Assembly: GCA_013204555.1 (NCBI GenBank)
Contig: JABMNO010000021.1
Location: forward strand, 27,837-91,836
DNA length: 64,000 nt
Direction: 5' to 3'
DNA from: Chloroflexota bacterium
GTDB taxonomy: Bacteria > Chloroflexota > Dehalococcoidia > Lucifugimonadales > Lucifugimonadaceae
Below the pieces are notes generated by a model. That model saw nothing but the letters and a program-made list of their open reading frames with translations, did no database searches and was not told the origin of the DNA. The position numbers were made by a program, and so were the translations under genes. This document shows, piece by piece, positions 35,319 to 43,366 of this stretch. Every line of letters starts with the position of its first letter. The first letter of the stretch is position 1.

Positions 35319-35330
35319 AAGTGATTGCAG

Positions 35331-36584
35331 ATGGCTAACGACCAGAGAATTCGAGTCGTCATCACCGGAATAGGCGCTCTCACCCCCAATGGCAACTCCG
35401 TTGATGAGTACTGGGCAGCGTTAAAAGCTGGCAAGTCCGGAATCGCCCCGTTCACGCTGATGGAGTCCAACGACTACCCGTGCCAGATCGGTGGCGAAGT
35501 CAAAGATTTCGATCCCACCACTTACATGGACCGCAAAGAGTCGCGCCGCCTGGCGCGCTTCTCACAGCTTTCAGTGGGCGCAACCACCCAGGCCATAGAG
35601 GACGCCAAACTTAACATCGCTGCCGTTGGCCCGGAGGACGTGGGCGTACTGCTGGGCTGCGGTGCTGGTGGTCTTCCTGAGACGGAGGAAGCTGGCAGAA
35701 TTCTTGTGAACCGTGGCGGCATGCGCATCTCCCCCTTCTACATTCCCGGAATGCTGGTCAACATGGCCGCCGCAAACGTCAGCCGCCTTTTCGGCGCCGT
35801 CGGATACACCAACACTTGCGTCACCGCCTGCGCTGCCGGTACCCAGGCCATTGGCGAGGCAGCGGAAGTGATTCGCCGTGGCGCCGCAAAAGTGATGATC
35901 ACCGGTGGCACTGAGGCCGGCATCTGCCAGCTTGGAATGGGTGGCTTTTCGACCATCCGCGCGCTCACCACAAATTTCAACGACACCCCGGAAAAGGCCA
36001 GTCGACCCTTCGATGCCGATCGTGATGGCTTCGCCCCAGCTGAGGGTGCTGCAACGCTGATCCTGGAGAGTGAACAGCACGCTCTAGATCGTGGCGCAAC
36101 CATCTACGGAGAAATCGCCGGCTTCGGAGTCACATCGGACGCCTACCACCTCGTCCAACCGCACCAGGACGGCCTTGGCGCAACCCGCAGCATGCAGATT
36201 GCGATAAAGAGCGCTGGCCTCACTCCTGCTGATATCGACTACATCAATGCCCACGGCACATCCACGCCCATGAACGACGCCGCTGAGACAAAGGCCGTCA
36301 AAGGCGTGTTCGGTGAGAACGCTATAAACGTCCCCATCAGCTCAACCAAGTCGATGACCGGCCACTCCCTCGGCGCCTCTGGAGCAATTGAAGCCGTCGC
36401 CGTGGTCAAAACCATCCAGGACAACATCATCCACCCCACGATAAATCAGGAGACCCCAGACCCGGACTGCGACCTCGACTACGTCCCCAACGTAGCCCGT
36501 GCAAAGCAGGTAGACGTAGCCCTCACTAACAGCTTCGGCTTCGGAGGCCAAAACGCCTCACTGGTGATCAGGCGGTACGAGTAG
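35331..36584 (+). CDS. fabF: Beta-ketoacyl-ACP synthase II
   Basis: 417 residues. The thiolase-fold catalytic triad is complete: the nucleophile in NTCVTACAAGTQAIGEA, the first His in YINAHGTSTPMNDAAE and the second in MTGHSLGASGAIEA. The C-terminal FGFGGQNASLVIRRYE is typical of FabF. It elongates acyl-ACP with malonyl-ACP in type II fatty-acid synthesis. I choose ATG 35331 (MANDQRIRVVITGIG), two codons after an in-frame TTG. No acyl carrier protein or other fab gene is adjacent, so it is separated from the usual cluster. Confidence 0.93.
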   Translation: MANDQRIRVVITGIGALTPNGNSVDEYWAALKAGKSGIAPFTLMESNDYPCQIGGEVKDFDPTTYMDRKESRRLARFSQLSVGATTQAIEDAKLNIAAVGPEDVGVLLGCGAGGLPETEEAGRILVNRGGMRISPFYIPGMLVNMAAANVSRLFGAVGYTNTCVTACAAGTQAIGEAAEVIRRGAAKVMITGGTEAGICQLGMGGFSTIRALTTNFNDTPEKASRPFDADRDGFAPAEGAATLILESEQHALDRGATIYGEIAGFGVTSDAYHLVQPHQDGLGATRSMQIAIKSAGLTPADIDYINAHGTSTPMNDAAETKAVKGVFGENAINVPISSTKSMTGHSLGASGAIEAVAVVKTIQDNIIHPTINQETPDPDCDLDYVPNVARAKQVDVALTNSFGFGGQNASLVIRRYE

Positions 36585-36666
36585 TAAGGCCAGGTCACAG
36601 GGCTTCTGTCACAGATGTTCGGCGTCTACACCCCGGTTTGAGATGGCAGCGCTGGCTGGCTGGCTG

Positions 36667-38778
36667 CTATCCCTTTGGAAGGGTGAAATAGAACGTGGAG
36701 CCGTGGATACCTTCCGGATCGTATCCAATGGTTCCGTTATGAAGTTCTATCAGCGCATTCGCAATCGCGAGGCCAAGACCTTTTCCTGAGGCCCGACGGG
36801 TGTTCCCGTCAGAGCCTCTGAAAAACGCCTCAAAAAGATGCTCTCTGTCCTCTGCCAACACAGGAGGCCCTTCACCCGCCACCTCTACTCGAACAGATTC
36901 ATCGGTCTCCACAACCGTGACATGAATCGTGGACTCGGGTGGGGAGTATTTCTGGGCGTTGGAGAGCAGATTGATCACTACAAGCTCAATCTTCTGGCGT
37001 TCAATGTCCAGTCTGATGGGCGACTTGGACGACTCGAACAATATTTCCTGGCTTCGTACTTCCAGAAGTGGAGATACAACGTCGATTGAAGCCCGAATCA
37101 CGTTTTCAATATCGGTCGGCGCCACGGCGATTCTTCCGTCTCCTGATTTCGCCACCGTCAGTTCCAGGATGTCTGAAACTAGCGAGTTCAGGCGCTTCAG
37201 CCCGCGACCCATGTTTGAAATTAATCGCTGGCGTGCTGAATTCCCATGATCATCGTTTGGAAGCTCTGCGAGCAGGCCCTGACTTACGAGAGCGGCGGCT
37301 AATGGGGTACGGAGCTCGTGTGTGACCATCTGGATGAACTGCACCCGGAGTCGATCAAGCTCCTCAAGGTCCAGGATCCTTTGCTCACTGGCTGCGCGGA
37401 GCTTGAGGGATATCTGAGCAGCGCCGATAGTGCCACCCACTTGCCTCGCTATCTGGTCCAACAGCTCAAGGTCTGAATCGGAGAACGCGTTGGCCCGGGC
37501 GGAGCTTAGTGAAATCGCACCGAAGACTAGTCCCTCTCTGTAGAAAGGGGCCACCGCCAATGACTTCATGCCGGAGCGACTGCCCGGCCCCTGAAGTTCT
37601 GATCCAATGTCAGGATCTACACTGGCGCCATCTACCTGGCCCGGCTCCCTGGTCTTGATGACCTGCTCAAGGAGTGTCCCGGTGATTGGCACAACATCCC
37701 CAGTCGAACGTTCGGGAACAGCAGCCCCGTGCACATACACGTAGCTTGCTTCGGAGCCACGTTCGTCCACCTGGACAATCGCCGCTCTGTCATGCGGAAT
37801 AGTCTCGCCAACCAGCTCAACCAGGGTCACGTACATTTCGTCTAGCTCAGTTGCGGAACTAACGGTGCGGCCAATTTGAGCGAGCGCTCTGGCCCTCTCC
37901 GCGTGCTCAAGCGTTTCCCCTTCGGCGAGACTACGTATATCAATCTCAGTCGCAAGTCTTTTGTTTGTAGCCTCGAGACGATTTTGGCTGTCTGAGATTC
38001 GGACTCCAGCTAGCTGCAGCTCACGTCTCATGTCGTCGAACGCGTTGGCGAGGATTCCAATCTCATCCTTGCGCCCGCTGGCGGTTGAAAAATCCAGGTC
38101 GCCCGATGAGATCCGCCTTGAAGCGGAAACTAGTTGCAGTAACGGCCCGGTGATAAAGCGAGCAAGTATCAGCGCGATCGCTGCGCCGCCCAGAGCGAGC
38201 AGCGCGCCTTGCCAGATGATATTCGGCAGATCTTCTGAGAGGCTCTCAAACTGATCCGTACTGACACTCACTTGAAGAACAATCTTGCCCCCATTTGGGA
38301 GTTCGACGTTCCTGGAGGCCTCAACCAGCATTCCACCCTTCACCACATACAACGCATCGGTCTGAAGCGCCGTCAGGACCTCATCTATTTCGCCCAGGAA
38401 GTCCGTTGAACCACCTGCAGCCATGACTTGGCCGCCTGAATCGATAACACGCAACCCTACAATTGGGAGGCGGTCGCCAATTTGGCTGAAAAGCAGGGTG
38501 AGCAGGTTCGGAAAGTCGTTCTCAATTGTTTCCGCAATTACCGGACTCAGGCGATCCATTATGGATGTCGCGAGAGTCAGCGAAGTGGTGTCGAAGTTTT
38601 CGCGCTCGCGCTGAAACTGCAAGGCACTCGCAATCGTGAGAGACACAACAATCACCAGCGCCGTCGCCACCGCGAGGAATATCGAGATTGAGACCGGGAA
38701 TCTGCGGGAACCAAATAGTTCAGAATCTCTCACGAGATCAGCCGGAGCGTCTACTTTTGTTGCCTCGCCTTGCTGCAC
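36667..38778 (-). CDS. Hybrid-input sensor histidine kinase (HAMP, GAF) with altered G1 box
   Basis: 703 residues: membrane helices at about 29-52 and 190-212, an extracytoplasmic domain between them, HAMP (GPLLQLVSASRRISSGDL...), a coiled coil, and a GAF domain at about 290-440 (VSSATELDEMYVTLVELV, AVAPFYREGLVFGAISL). The H-box is MVTHELRTPLAAAL and the N box is VINLLSNAQKYSPP. The G1 box reads VEVAGEGPPV, so the usual D-x-G-x-G Asp is Ala. The G2 GKGLGLAIANALIELHNG is normal. Reduced ATP binding is possible. No response regulator is adjacent. Confidence 0.88.
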   Translation of the reverse strand: MQQGEATKVDAPADLVRDSELFGSRRFPVSISIFLAVATALVIVVSLTIASALQFQRERENFDTTSLTLATSIMDRLSPVIAETIENDFPNLLTLLFSQIGDRLPIVGLRVIDSGGQVMAAGGSTDFLGEIDEVLTALQTDALYVVKGGMLVEASRNVELPNGGKIVLQVSVSTDQFESLSEDLPNIIWQGALLALGGAAIALILARFITGPLLQLVSASRRISSGDLDFSTASGRKDEIGILANAFDDMRRELQLAGVRISDSQNRLEATNKRLATEIDIRSLAEGETLEHAERARALAQIGRTVSSATELDEMYVTLVELVGETIPHDRAAIVQVDERGSEASYVYVHGAAVPERSTGDVVPITGTLLEQVIKTREPGQVDGASVDPDIGSELQGPGSRSGMKSLAVAPFYREGLVFGAISLSSARANAFSDSDLELLDQIARQVGGTIGAAQISLKLRAASEQRILDLEELDRLRVQFIQMVTHELRTPLAAALVSQGLLAELPNDDHGNSARQRLISNMGRGLKRLNSLVSDILELTVAKSGDGRIAVAPTDIENVIRASIDVVSPLLEVRSQEILFESSKSPIRLDIERQKIELVVINLLSNAQKYSPPESTIHVTVVETDESVRVEVAGEGPPVLAEDREHLFEAFFRGSDGNTRRASGKGLGLAIANALIELHNGTIGYDPEGIHGSTFYFTLPKG

Positions 38779-39131
38779 GGGAAAAATACCTCGGCTGTGT
38801 CCTGGAAATATGGGCTACGAAGTTGTATCTCTCATCGGGATGTTACATCTAGCGCAAACGAGTTCTCATTGGGTTGATTAGCAACCCTCCGTGGCGCGGG
38901 CATCCAACTCGATCCATCCGAATAATCACCATATGCAACCAACGTCGTGATTTCTGATCATCATGAGCCAGTCAAAGAGTCTAAAATCGCAAGTCCCGCA
39001 TGCATCGGAATCGGAACTAAGGCGAGTCAAGTGCCTTCCGCTGCGACCGCTCCGGCTGGCTATCGGAGAGGTGCCATTCGCGCGCATATACTGTCCTCGC
39101 TCGTCAGCAACAATTCCTGGAAGAGTGACTC
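38779..39131. other. Divergent promoter region, 353 nt
   Basis: Lies between the kinase (leftward) and the cyclase gene (rightward). The stretch 38847-38877 contains CATCTAGC and TTCTCATTGGGT. Both words recur upstream of the other kinase at about 16365-16392 (CATCTAGC, TTTTCATTGGGT) with different spacing, which may be a shared regulatory signal or chance. No gene is seen. Confidence 0.35.
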
Positions 39132-39908
39132 GTGACTGAACAATCCCCAGATACCGCAGTCGGCATCAAAGGTGATCCGCTTTGGCACAGTGTTCTCACT
39201 GGTGGTCACCTCACCACGCTCAGATATTTGCCTGGAAACCACAGGTGCGTCCTGTGCGCAATTCCAACCGCTGGATTGGGCTCGCCAATAGCCAAATTCC
39301 GTGGCTATAAGGCATCTCGCAAGAACCCAAGTATGTGCAACTTGTGAGATGACGTTCTTCCCGCCGGCGGCGCGGAAGTGGACATTGCGGTGCTCTTCGC
39401 TGATGTGCGGGGTTCAACAGCGCTCGCGGAAGATCTGGGATCGACGCAATTCGCGGCCTTGCTCAATCGCTTTTACGCTGCGGTAAGTGACGTGCTAATC
39501 CCTTCAATGGCAATTATTGACAAGATGATTGGCGATGAAGTGATGGCCTTCTGGGTTCCGGCCATCGGATCCGACTATAGAAAGAGGGCTGTTCAGGCCG
39601 CTGAGGGTATTTTGAAGTCTATGAGCACCGGGCCCGATGGCGATTTGTTGCTGCCGGTGGGCATCGGTGTCCACGCCGGGGTCGCCTACGTCGGCAAGGT
39701 CGGGTCAGAAGGGGTCCAGGATTTCACGGTATTGGGAGACGTAGTGAACACCGCGTCGCGTATGCAAGCCCTGGCCGCTGCAGGCCAGATCGTTCTCAGT
39801 GAAGAAACCTATGCCGAAGTCGCCGATGCCTACCCGAACGCCCCCTCAGAGGCCATGGAAGTCCGGGGCAAAGCTGAGCCAATGAAGCTGTACACAATCA
39901 CCATCTAG
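39132..39908 (+). CDS. Class III adenylate/guanylate cyclase with CxxU: candidate selenoprotein (in-frame TGA = Sec72)
   Basis: GTG 39132 (GGAAGAG upstream) opens a frame that runs through TGA 39345-39347 to TAG 39906-39908, giving 258 residues. The N-terminal 80 residues carry a zinc-ribbon-like pair: C39-V-L-C42 and C69-N-L-U72. Homologues I know have a second CxxC there, so TGA replaces its last Cys. The cyclase domain follows directly: AVLFADVRGST with metal Asp91, IIDKMIGDEVMAFW with the second metal Asp, and DFTVLGDVVNTASRMQ. It would make cAMP or cGMP. A SECIS-like hairpin starts ten bases after the TGA. The alternative is a nonsense-mutated gene, with a 176-residue product from GTG 39378. 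Confidence 0.75.
39357..39378 (+). promoter_or_regulatory. Candidate bacterial SECIS hairpin for the TGA at 39345-39347
   Basis: CUUCC (39357-39361) pairs with GGAAG (39374-39378), and CGCC (39362-39365) pairs with GGCG (39369-39372), with one bulged C at 39373. The apical loop is GGC (39366-39368). The loop begins 18 nt after the UGA and starts with G. The stem has nine base pairs, so it should be stable. Confidence 0.65.
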
Positions 39909-39966
39909 TAGCGCGTCTTGCATCGACCCGGCCATCGCCGGACCACGAAATCACGCCCAGAGATTC

Positions 39967-39991
39967 AGCGGGCGACCGCCGGTCGCCCGCT
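39967..39991. terminator. Strong GC hairpin between convergent genes
   Basis: AGCGGGCGACC (39967-39977), loop GCC, and GGTCGCCCGCT (39981-39991) form a perfect 11-bp stem between the convergent cyclase and cyclase-family genes. It lacks a U tract, so it may be a factor-assisted bidirectional terminator. Confidence 0.5.
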
Positions 39992-40000
39992 CGCTACCCC

Positions 40001-40918
40001 CTAGAACACCGCAATCGGATTTGCTGGTGATCCCGTGCCGCCCAGCACGTTTAGCGGATTCACCGTCAGCATGAACTCGTAACGGCCCTCCTCCGCGCAC
40101 ACATTCGCCAGCGGCTCTAGTAGTGAGTTGTCCACCAGCGCCACACCGTAAGCAAAAATCGCTCCATGGACGGTCCACGGCACGCCATACTCATTCGGCG
40201 CCGCATCCATCATGTCCCACACCAGCAGCGACATATCGTTGTCACGTATAAATGGCAGGCACGAAGCATGAAGTCCCGGCCGTTCCGCCCCACGCGTCCA
40301 CACGCCCCCGTTCTCAGCCGCAAACTTCTCACGACCGCTGTACACGCAAACAGCGTCGCCTGGCTCAAGCGCAACGCCCTGGGCGGCCGCAATCTCCTCC
40401 AGCTCCCAACCATGCACCGGCGTATCCAGGGTCACGTGCGATACCCCTCGATGCTTCGGCACATCCAGCAACACCCCGCGCGTCAGGATGCCGTCAGACC
40501 ATTCGTCCACCGTCCCGTACTGCACACCGCTGAAAAGAACGTTCTCGTCCGGGTTACGACCATCCCATCCGCCGTTCTCATCCCACACGTGGCACAGCGC
40601 GTCGATGTGTGTCGTAGAGGTCCCGTGGTAGGCAATGCCGTAGTAGTCGGTTGCAGCACCGCCACCTGGTGGTCGATCACCCTTCATCAAGAACTGCACC
40701 GCAGGTTTTGGGTTCTCTGCAGAAGGCTCAACAGGGAATGGCCTACTCAGCGATACCGTCCGGCCAGTCTTGACCAGTGAAACAGCCTTCAACCGCTTCG
40801 CATCGTCAATCAGGTTCATCGCCCCCGCAGCCCCGGCGTCGCCCCACCGACCCCAGTTGCTCCGATCCTTGAGATAAGAGTCAACATCTTCGCGTGTTGG
40901 CAGAGCGTGATCGGTCAT
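40001..40918 (-). CDS. Cyclase-family protein (kynurenine formamidase-like metal hydrolase)
   Basis: 305 residues from ATG 40918, with AAGGAG eight bases upstream. The family metal-binding motif HxGTxxDxxxH appears as AYHGTSTTHIDALCHVW near residue 110; a later LEPGDAVCVYSGREKF and AERPGLHASCLPFIRD are also typical of the larger bacterial group. These enzymes hydrolyse cyclic or formyl amides and similar substrates with zinc or manganese. The exact substrate is unknown. The gene stands alone, with repeats upstream (40919-41402) and a hairpin after its stop. Confidence 0.85.
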   Translation of the reverse strand: MTDHALPTREDVDSYLKDRSNWGRWGDAGAAGAMNLIDDAKRLKAVSLVKTGRTVSLSRPFPVEPSAENPKPAVQFLMKGDRPPGGGAATDYYGIAYHGTSTTHIDALCHVWDENGGWDGRNPDENVLFSGVQYGTVDEWSDGILTRGVLLDVPKHRGVSHVTLDTPVHGWELEEIAAAQGVALEPGDAVCVYSGREKFAAENGGVWTRGAERPGLHASCLPFIRDNDMSLLVWDMMDAAPNEYGVPWTVHGAIFAYGVALVDNSLLEPLANVCAEEGRYEFMLTVNPLNVLGGTGSPANPIAVF

Positions 40919-41044
40919 TCTGTCGTCTCCTTGTAATGGTCTTCGCCGATGATGAGAAAGTCGCCACAACGCCAGCCCTCGCCTGACGCCGGAACCACAG
41001 CGGCAGCATCATACGGCCATCAGAGCGAGGTATCCACACGCTGA

Positions 41045-41065
41045 GGCAGGTTTCAATCCTGCCTC
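41045..41065. repeat. Dispersed T-arm-like mini-hairpin, copy C
   Basis: GGCAGGTTTCAATCCTGCC gives a five-bp GCAGG/CCTGC stem closing a TTTCAAT loop, the shape of a tRNA T arm, without a tRNA around it. Confidence 0.6.
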
Positions 41066-41330
41066 GCTTAGCGCTGCCTCCCGACGTGGCATGGGCATCT
41101 CTGCCTATGCGAGTTGAATGGTCCCAGACCGTCGGAAGTGTCTCGCCCGGGCAGAGATGCCCGTGCTACGCCAAACGACCTGACCACACCCACTTCGGGA
41201 GAGGGCTGGGGAGAGGGCGCTTAGGGAAGGGATGCGACACCCTGGCACCCACGCCAGGAAAAGTATCCTGAAGTAACTCAAAGGGCACTTTTCCGGCGTT
41301 CGCGGGATAGGCCGCATCGCGCCGGGCGCA

Positions 41331-41360
41331 CGTACGGGCACGTTGCAACGTGCCCGTACG
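41331..41360. repeat. Perfect 30-bp palindrome
   Basis: CGTACGGGCACGTTG (41331-41345) is followed directly by its exact inverse (41346-41360), with no spacer. It could extrude as a cruciform or be a dyad binding site. It lies about 30 bases beyond the stop of the ABM gene at 41403. Confidence 0.75.
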
Positions 41361-41402
41361 AATTGTGATGCGTTCATTCCACACCCGTTGGGGGGATTGG
41401 CC

Positions 41403-41684
41403 TTACGCCTGATCCAGATAGGTTGATTCTGGCATGCCGGTCATGGACTTCATGGCTTCTGCCATGGCTTCCTCTGGGAGGCTGGCGCTGAAGGCTTCGT
41501 GGTCTTGACGAGTGTTCCACTCTTCTACCGTGACGACTGCGGTTGGTGAGTCCTGGTCTGTGTAGACGCTGAAACTCTTGCAGCCGGGGGCCTGGAGGAT
41601 CATCTCTTTCCAGCTCTTTGCTATTGCGAGGAGATCGGCTTCTTTGCCAGCGGGTGCGTTGAATCGATTTACCAGAAGTGTCAT
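41403..41684 (-). CDS. Antibiotic biosynthesis monooxygenase (ABM) domain protein
   Basis: 93 residues, a single ferredoxin-like alpha+beta domain: LLVNRFNAPAGKEADLLAIA, PGCKSFSVYTDQDSP, AVVTVEEWNTRQDHEAF. ABM proteins are dimeric; some are quinone-forming oxygenases or heme-degrading enzymes, but many have no known role. No heme-ligand pattern can be assigned. ATG 41684 has AAGGA six bases upstream. The next gene (YCII-like) is on the same strand about 150 bases upstream, with a T-arm-like repeat between them. Confidence 0.82.
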   Translation of the reverse strand: MTLLVNRFNAPAGKEADLLAIAKSWKEMILQAPGCKSFSVYTDQDSPTAVVTVEEWNTRQDHEAFSASLPEEAMAEAMKSMTGMPESTYLDQA

Positions 41685-41706
41685 TTCAAGTCCTTGTCTC
41701 TGGAGA

Positions 41707-41732
41707 GTGCGGGTTTCAAACTCGCCCCTGCC
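41707..41732. repeat. Dispersed T-arm-like mini-hairpin, copy D
   Basis: GTGCGGGTTTCAAACTCGCC, a diverged member with stem GCGGG/CTCGC, between the ABM and YCII-like genes. Confidence 0.45.
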
Positions 41733-41833
41733 AGATTGTTGTAGGCGGGATACACTGTGTCTCTTGCCCGATTCATCAATACGACGAACGGGCTATCTCA
41801 AAATCGACAGGCATTTAGCGGGTCGGTTCTCGA

Positions 41834-42193
41834 TCAGGGCATATCCGGCAGTTCCATCACGGGGCGCACTTCAACGGCGCCACTTGAGGCGTGAGGAATC
41901 TTTGCGGCGATCTTGATCGCGTCGTCAAGATTGTCTGCGTTGATCACGTAGAGGCCGCCTAACTGCTCCTTTGTCTCCGTGAACGGCCCGTCGCTGGTGA
42001 CGGTTTCGCCGTTCCGGACGCTGACGGTGGTGGCGGTATCCGTGTCCTGAAGCGCTATGCCATCTTTGATGTGGCCTGACCGGGTTATCTCATCGTTAAA
42101 TGAGATGTAGGACTCCATGAGTTCCTGCATTCCGACTTCGTCACGCTGCTGATCAACCTTTTCGTCGCGGTAAATGAGTAGGACGTACTGCAT
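41834..42193 (-). CDS. YCII-related (DGPF-domain) protein
   Basis: 119 residues from ATG 42193 (AAGGGAG upstream). It begins MQYVLLIYRDEKVDQQ and contains the DGPF signature in VTSDGPFTETKEQLGGLYVI, followed by the helix DNLDDAIKIAAKIP. DGPF proteins are small, often neighbours of ECF sigma factors, and of unknown activity. No sigma-factor gene is present here. The frame extends 50 codons upstream with basic, low-quality sequence, which is why the internal ATG is chosen. Confidence 0.85.
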   Translation of the reverse strand: MQYVLLIYRDEKVDQQRDEVGMQELMESYISFNDEITRSGHIKDGIALQDTDTATTVSVRNGETVTSDGPFTETKEQLGGLYVINADNLDDAIKIAAKIPHASSGAVEVRPVMELPDMP

Positions 42194-42320
42194 GGTCTGC
42201 TCCCTTGTTGAGTGTCGCGTGTGCGACATTTTCAGATGTGTTCGTCTAATCGACGAATGGCAGGATGGCAATTCGACAGGGCAGCGTCTCCGCTGGCAAT
42301 CAACGATCACGCGATCGCCG

Positions 42321-43286
42321 CTACCACCAGATCTTGCCTTCAACGTCTTTTTTCATCTCGTCGTAATCGCGGTCAAACAGGCCTGTGGACATGTATTTCC
42401 AGCCGCCGTCTGCGAGTAGACAGACGATCTTGCCTGAGTCCATTCGCTCGGCCCATTTGCGGGCGCCGGCGACGACTGCGCCTGATGAGAAACCAGCGAA
42501 CACACCGGTTTCCGATAGCAGTTGGCGGGTCCAGTAGAGCGCTTCTTCGGCCTCGATCATCAGGCGGGCGTCTAACTCTTCAAGATGGAGAATTGGTGGG
42601 ATGAAGCCGTGCTCTATGCTGCGCAGGCCCTGGACGACTTCATCCGGGTGCGGTGCTACGGCGACGGTCTTGACGTCAGGATTGTGCTCTCTCAATGCTC
42701 GTCCAACTCCCATGAGGGTGCCGCCGGTGCCGAGTCCCGCGACGAATACGTCGACGTCCGGGAGGTCACGGATGATCTCCGGACCCGTTGTGGTGTAGTG
42801 GGCGTTGGGATTCGCTTCGTTTCCGTACTGATACAGGAGAACGATTTCCGGGTTCTCTTCGACGATCTTTTTGGCGATGAGAATCGACTCATTAGTCCCT
42901 TTGTTCCCATCGGAGAAAACGACTTCGGCGCCAAACGCTTTGATCAGTTGCACCCGTTCTGCGCTTACCGACTCAGGCATCACCGCATTGAGGTTGTAGC
43001 CGCGGACCCGGCAGATCATCGCCAGAGCGATACCCGTGTTGCCGCTGGTGGGCTCAACAATCGTGTCACCCGGCTTGAGCAGGCCGTCCCGCTCCGCTGC
43101 GAGGATCATCTGGCGAGCGACGCGGTCCTTCACGCTTCCTGAGGGGTTGGCCCCTTCAAGCTTGGCGTAAATCTTGATTCCAGGCTTTGGACTTACGTCG
43201 GAAATGTCCACCAGCGGGGTGTTGCCGATCGCGTCGACAACGTCCGAGCTTAGTCTGCTGGTGATGTGAGCCGTGCTTGAATTCAC
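42321..43286 (-). CDS. cysM: Cysteine synthase, CysM (CysO-dependent) type
   Basis: 321 residues with the PLP-dependent fold type II. The cofactor lysine is in GSVKDRVARQ, the substrate loop in TSGNTGIALA and the phosphate loop in GLGTGGTLMGVG. The late DGGWKYMSTGLF and C-terminal EGKIWW closely recall mycobacterial CysM, whose C-terminal tail enters the active site and which uses thiocarboxylated CysO rather than sulfide. A MoeB-like activating enzyme is encoded 80 bases upstream on the same strand, which fits that pathway. Classical OAS sulfhydrylase activity remains possible. The GTG start is the only one that gives the family N-terminus. Confidence 0.88.
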   Translation of the reverse strand: MNSSTAHITSRLSSDVVDAIGNTPLVDISDVSPKPGIKIYAKLEGANPSGSVKDRVARQMILAAERDGLLKPGDTIVEPTSGNTGIALAMICRVRGYNLNAVMPESVSAERVQLIKAFGAEVVFSDGNKGTNESILIAKKIVEENPEIVLLYQYGNEANPNAHYTTTGPEIIRDLPDVDVFVAGLGTGGTLMGVGRALREHNPDVKTVAVAPHPDEVVQGLRSIEHGFIPPILHLEELDARLMIEAEEALYWTRQLLSETGVFAGFSSGAVVAGARKWAERMDSGKIVCLLADGGWKYMSTGLFDRDYDEMKKDVEGKIWW

Positions 43287-43366
43287 TCTCAGTAATGGCC
43301 TCGCGGAATCGGCGGCACGATGGCCGCCGATTCAACTCAATCTTTCGTTGACTGCCTGGGCACCAG

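Larger units (their letters stand above)
40919..41402. other. Repeat-dense intergenic region, 484 nt, no gene
   Basis: Contains T-arm-like copy C (41045-41065), a 13-bp inverted pair GGGCATCTCTGCC (41093-41105) and GGCAGAGATGCCC (41150-41162), a purine-rich block GGGAGAGGGCTGGGGAGAGG near 41198 similar to that near 2339, and a 30-bp perfect palindrome at 41331-41360. No coding signal is seen. Confidence 0.6.

Noticed and set aside
39378..39908. A complete 176-residue cyclase beginning at GTG 39378
   Set aside because: The start would fall between the SECIS-like stem and the cyclase core, without a ribosome binding site. The upstream zinc-ribbon half is in the same frame and family-like.
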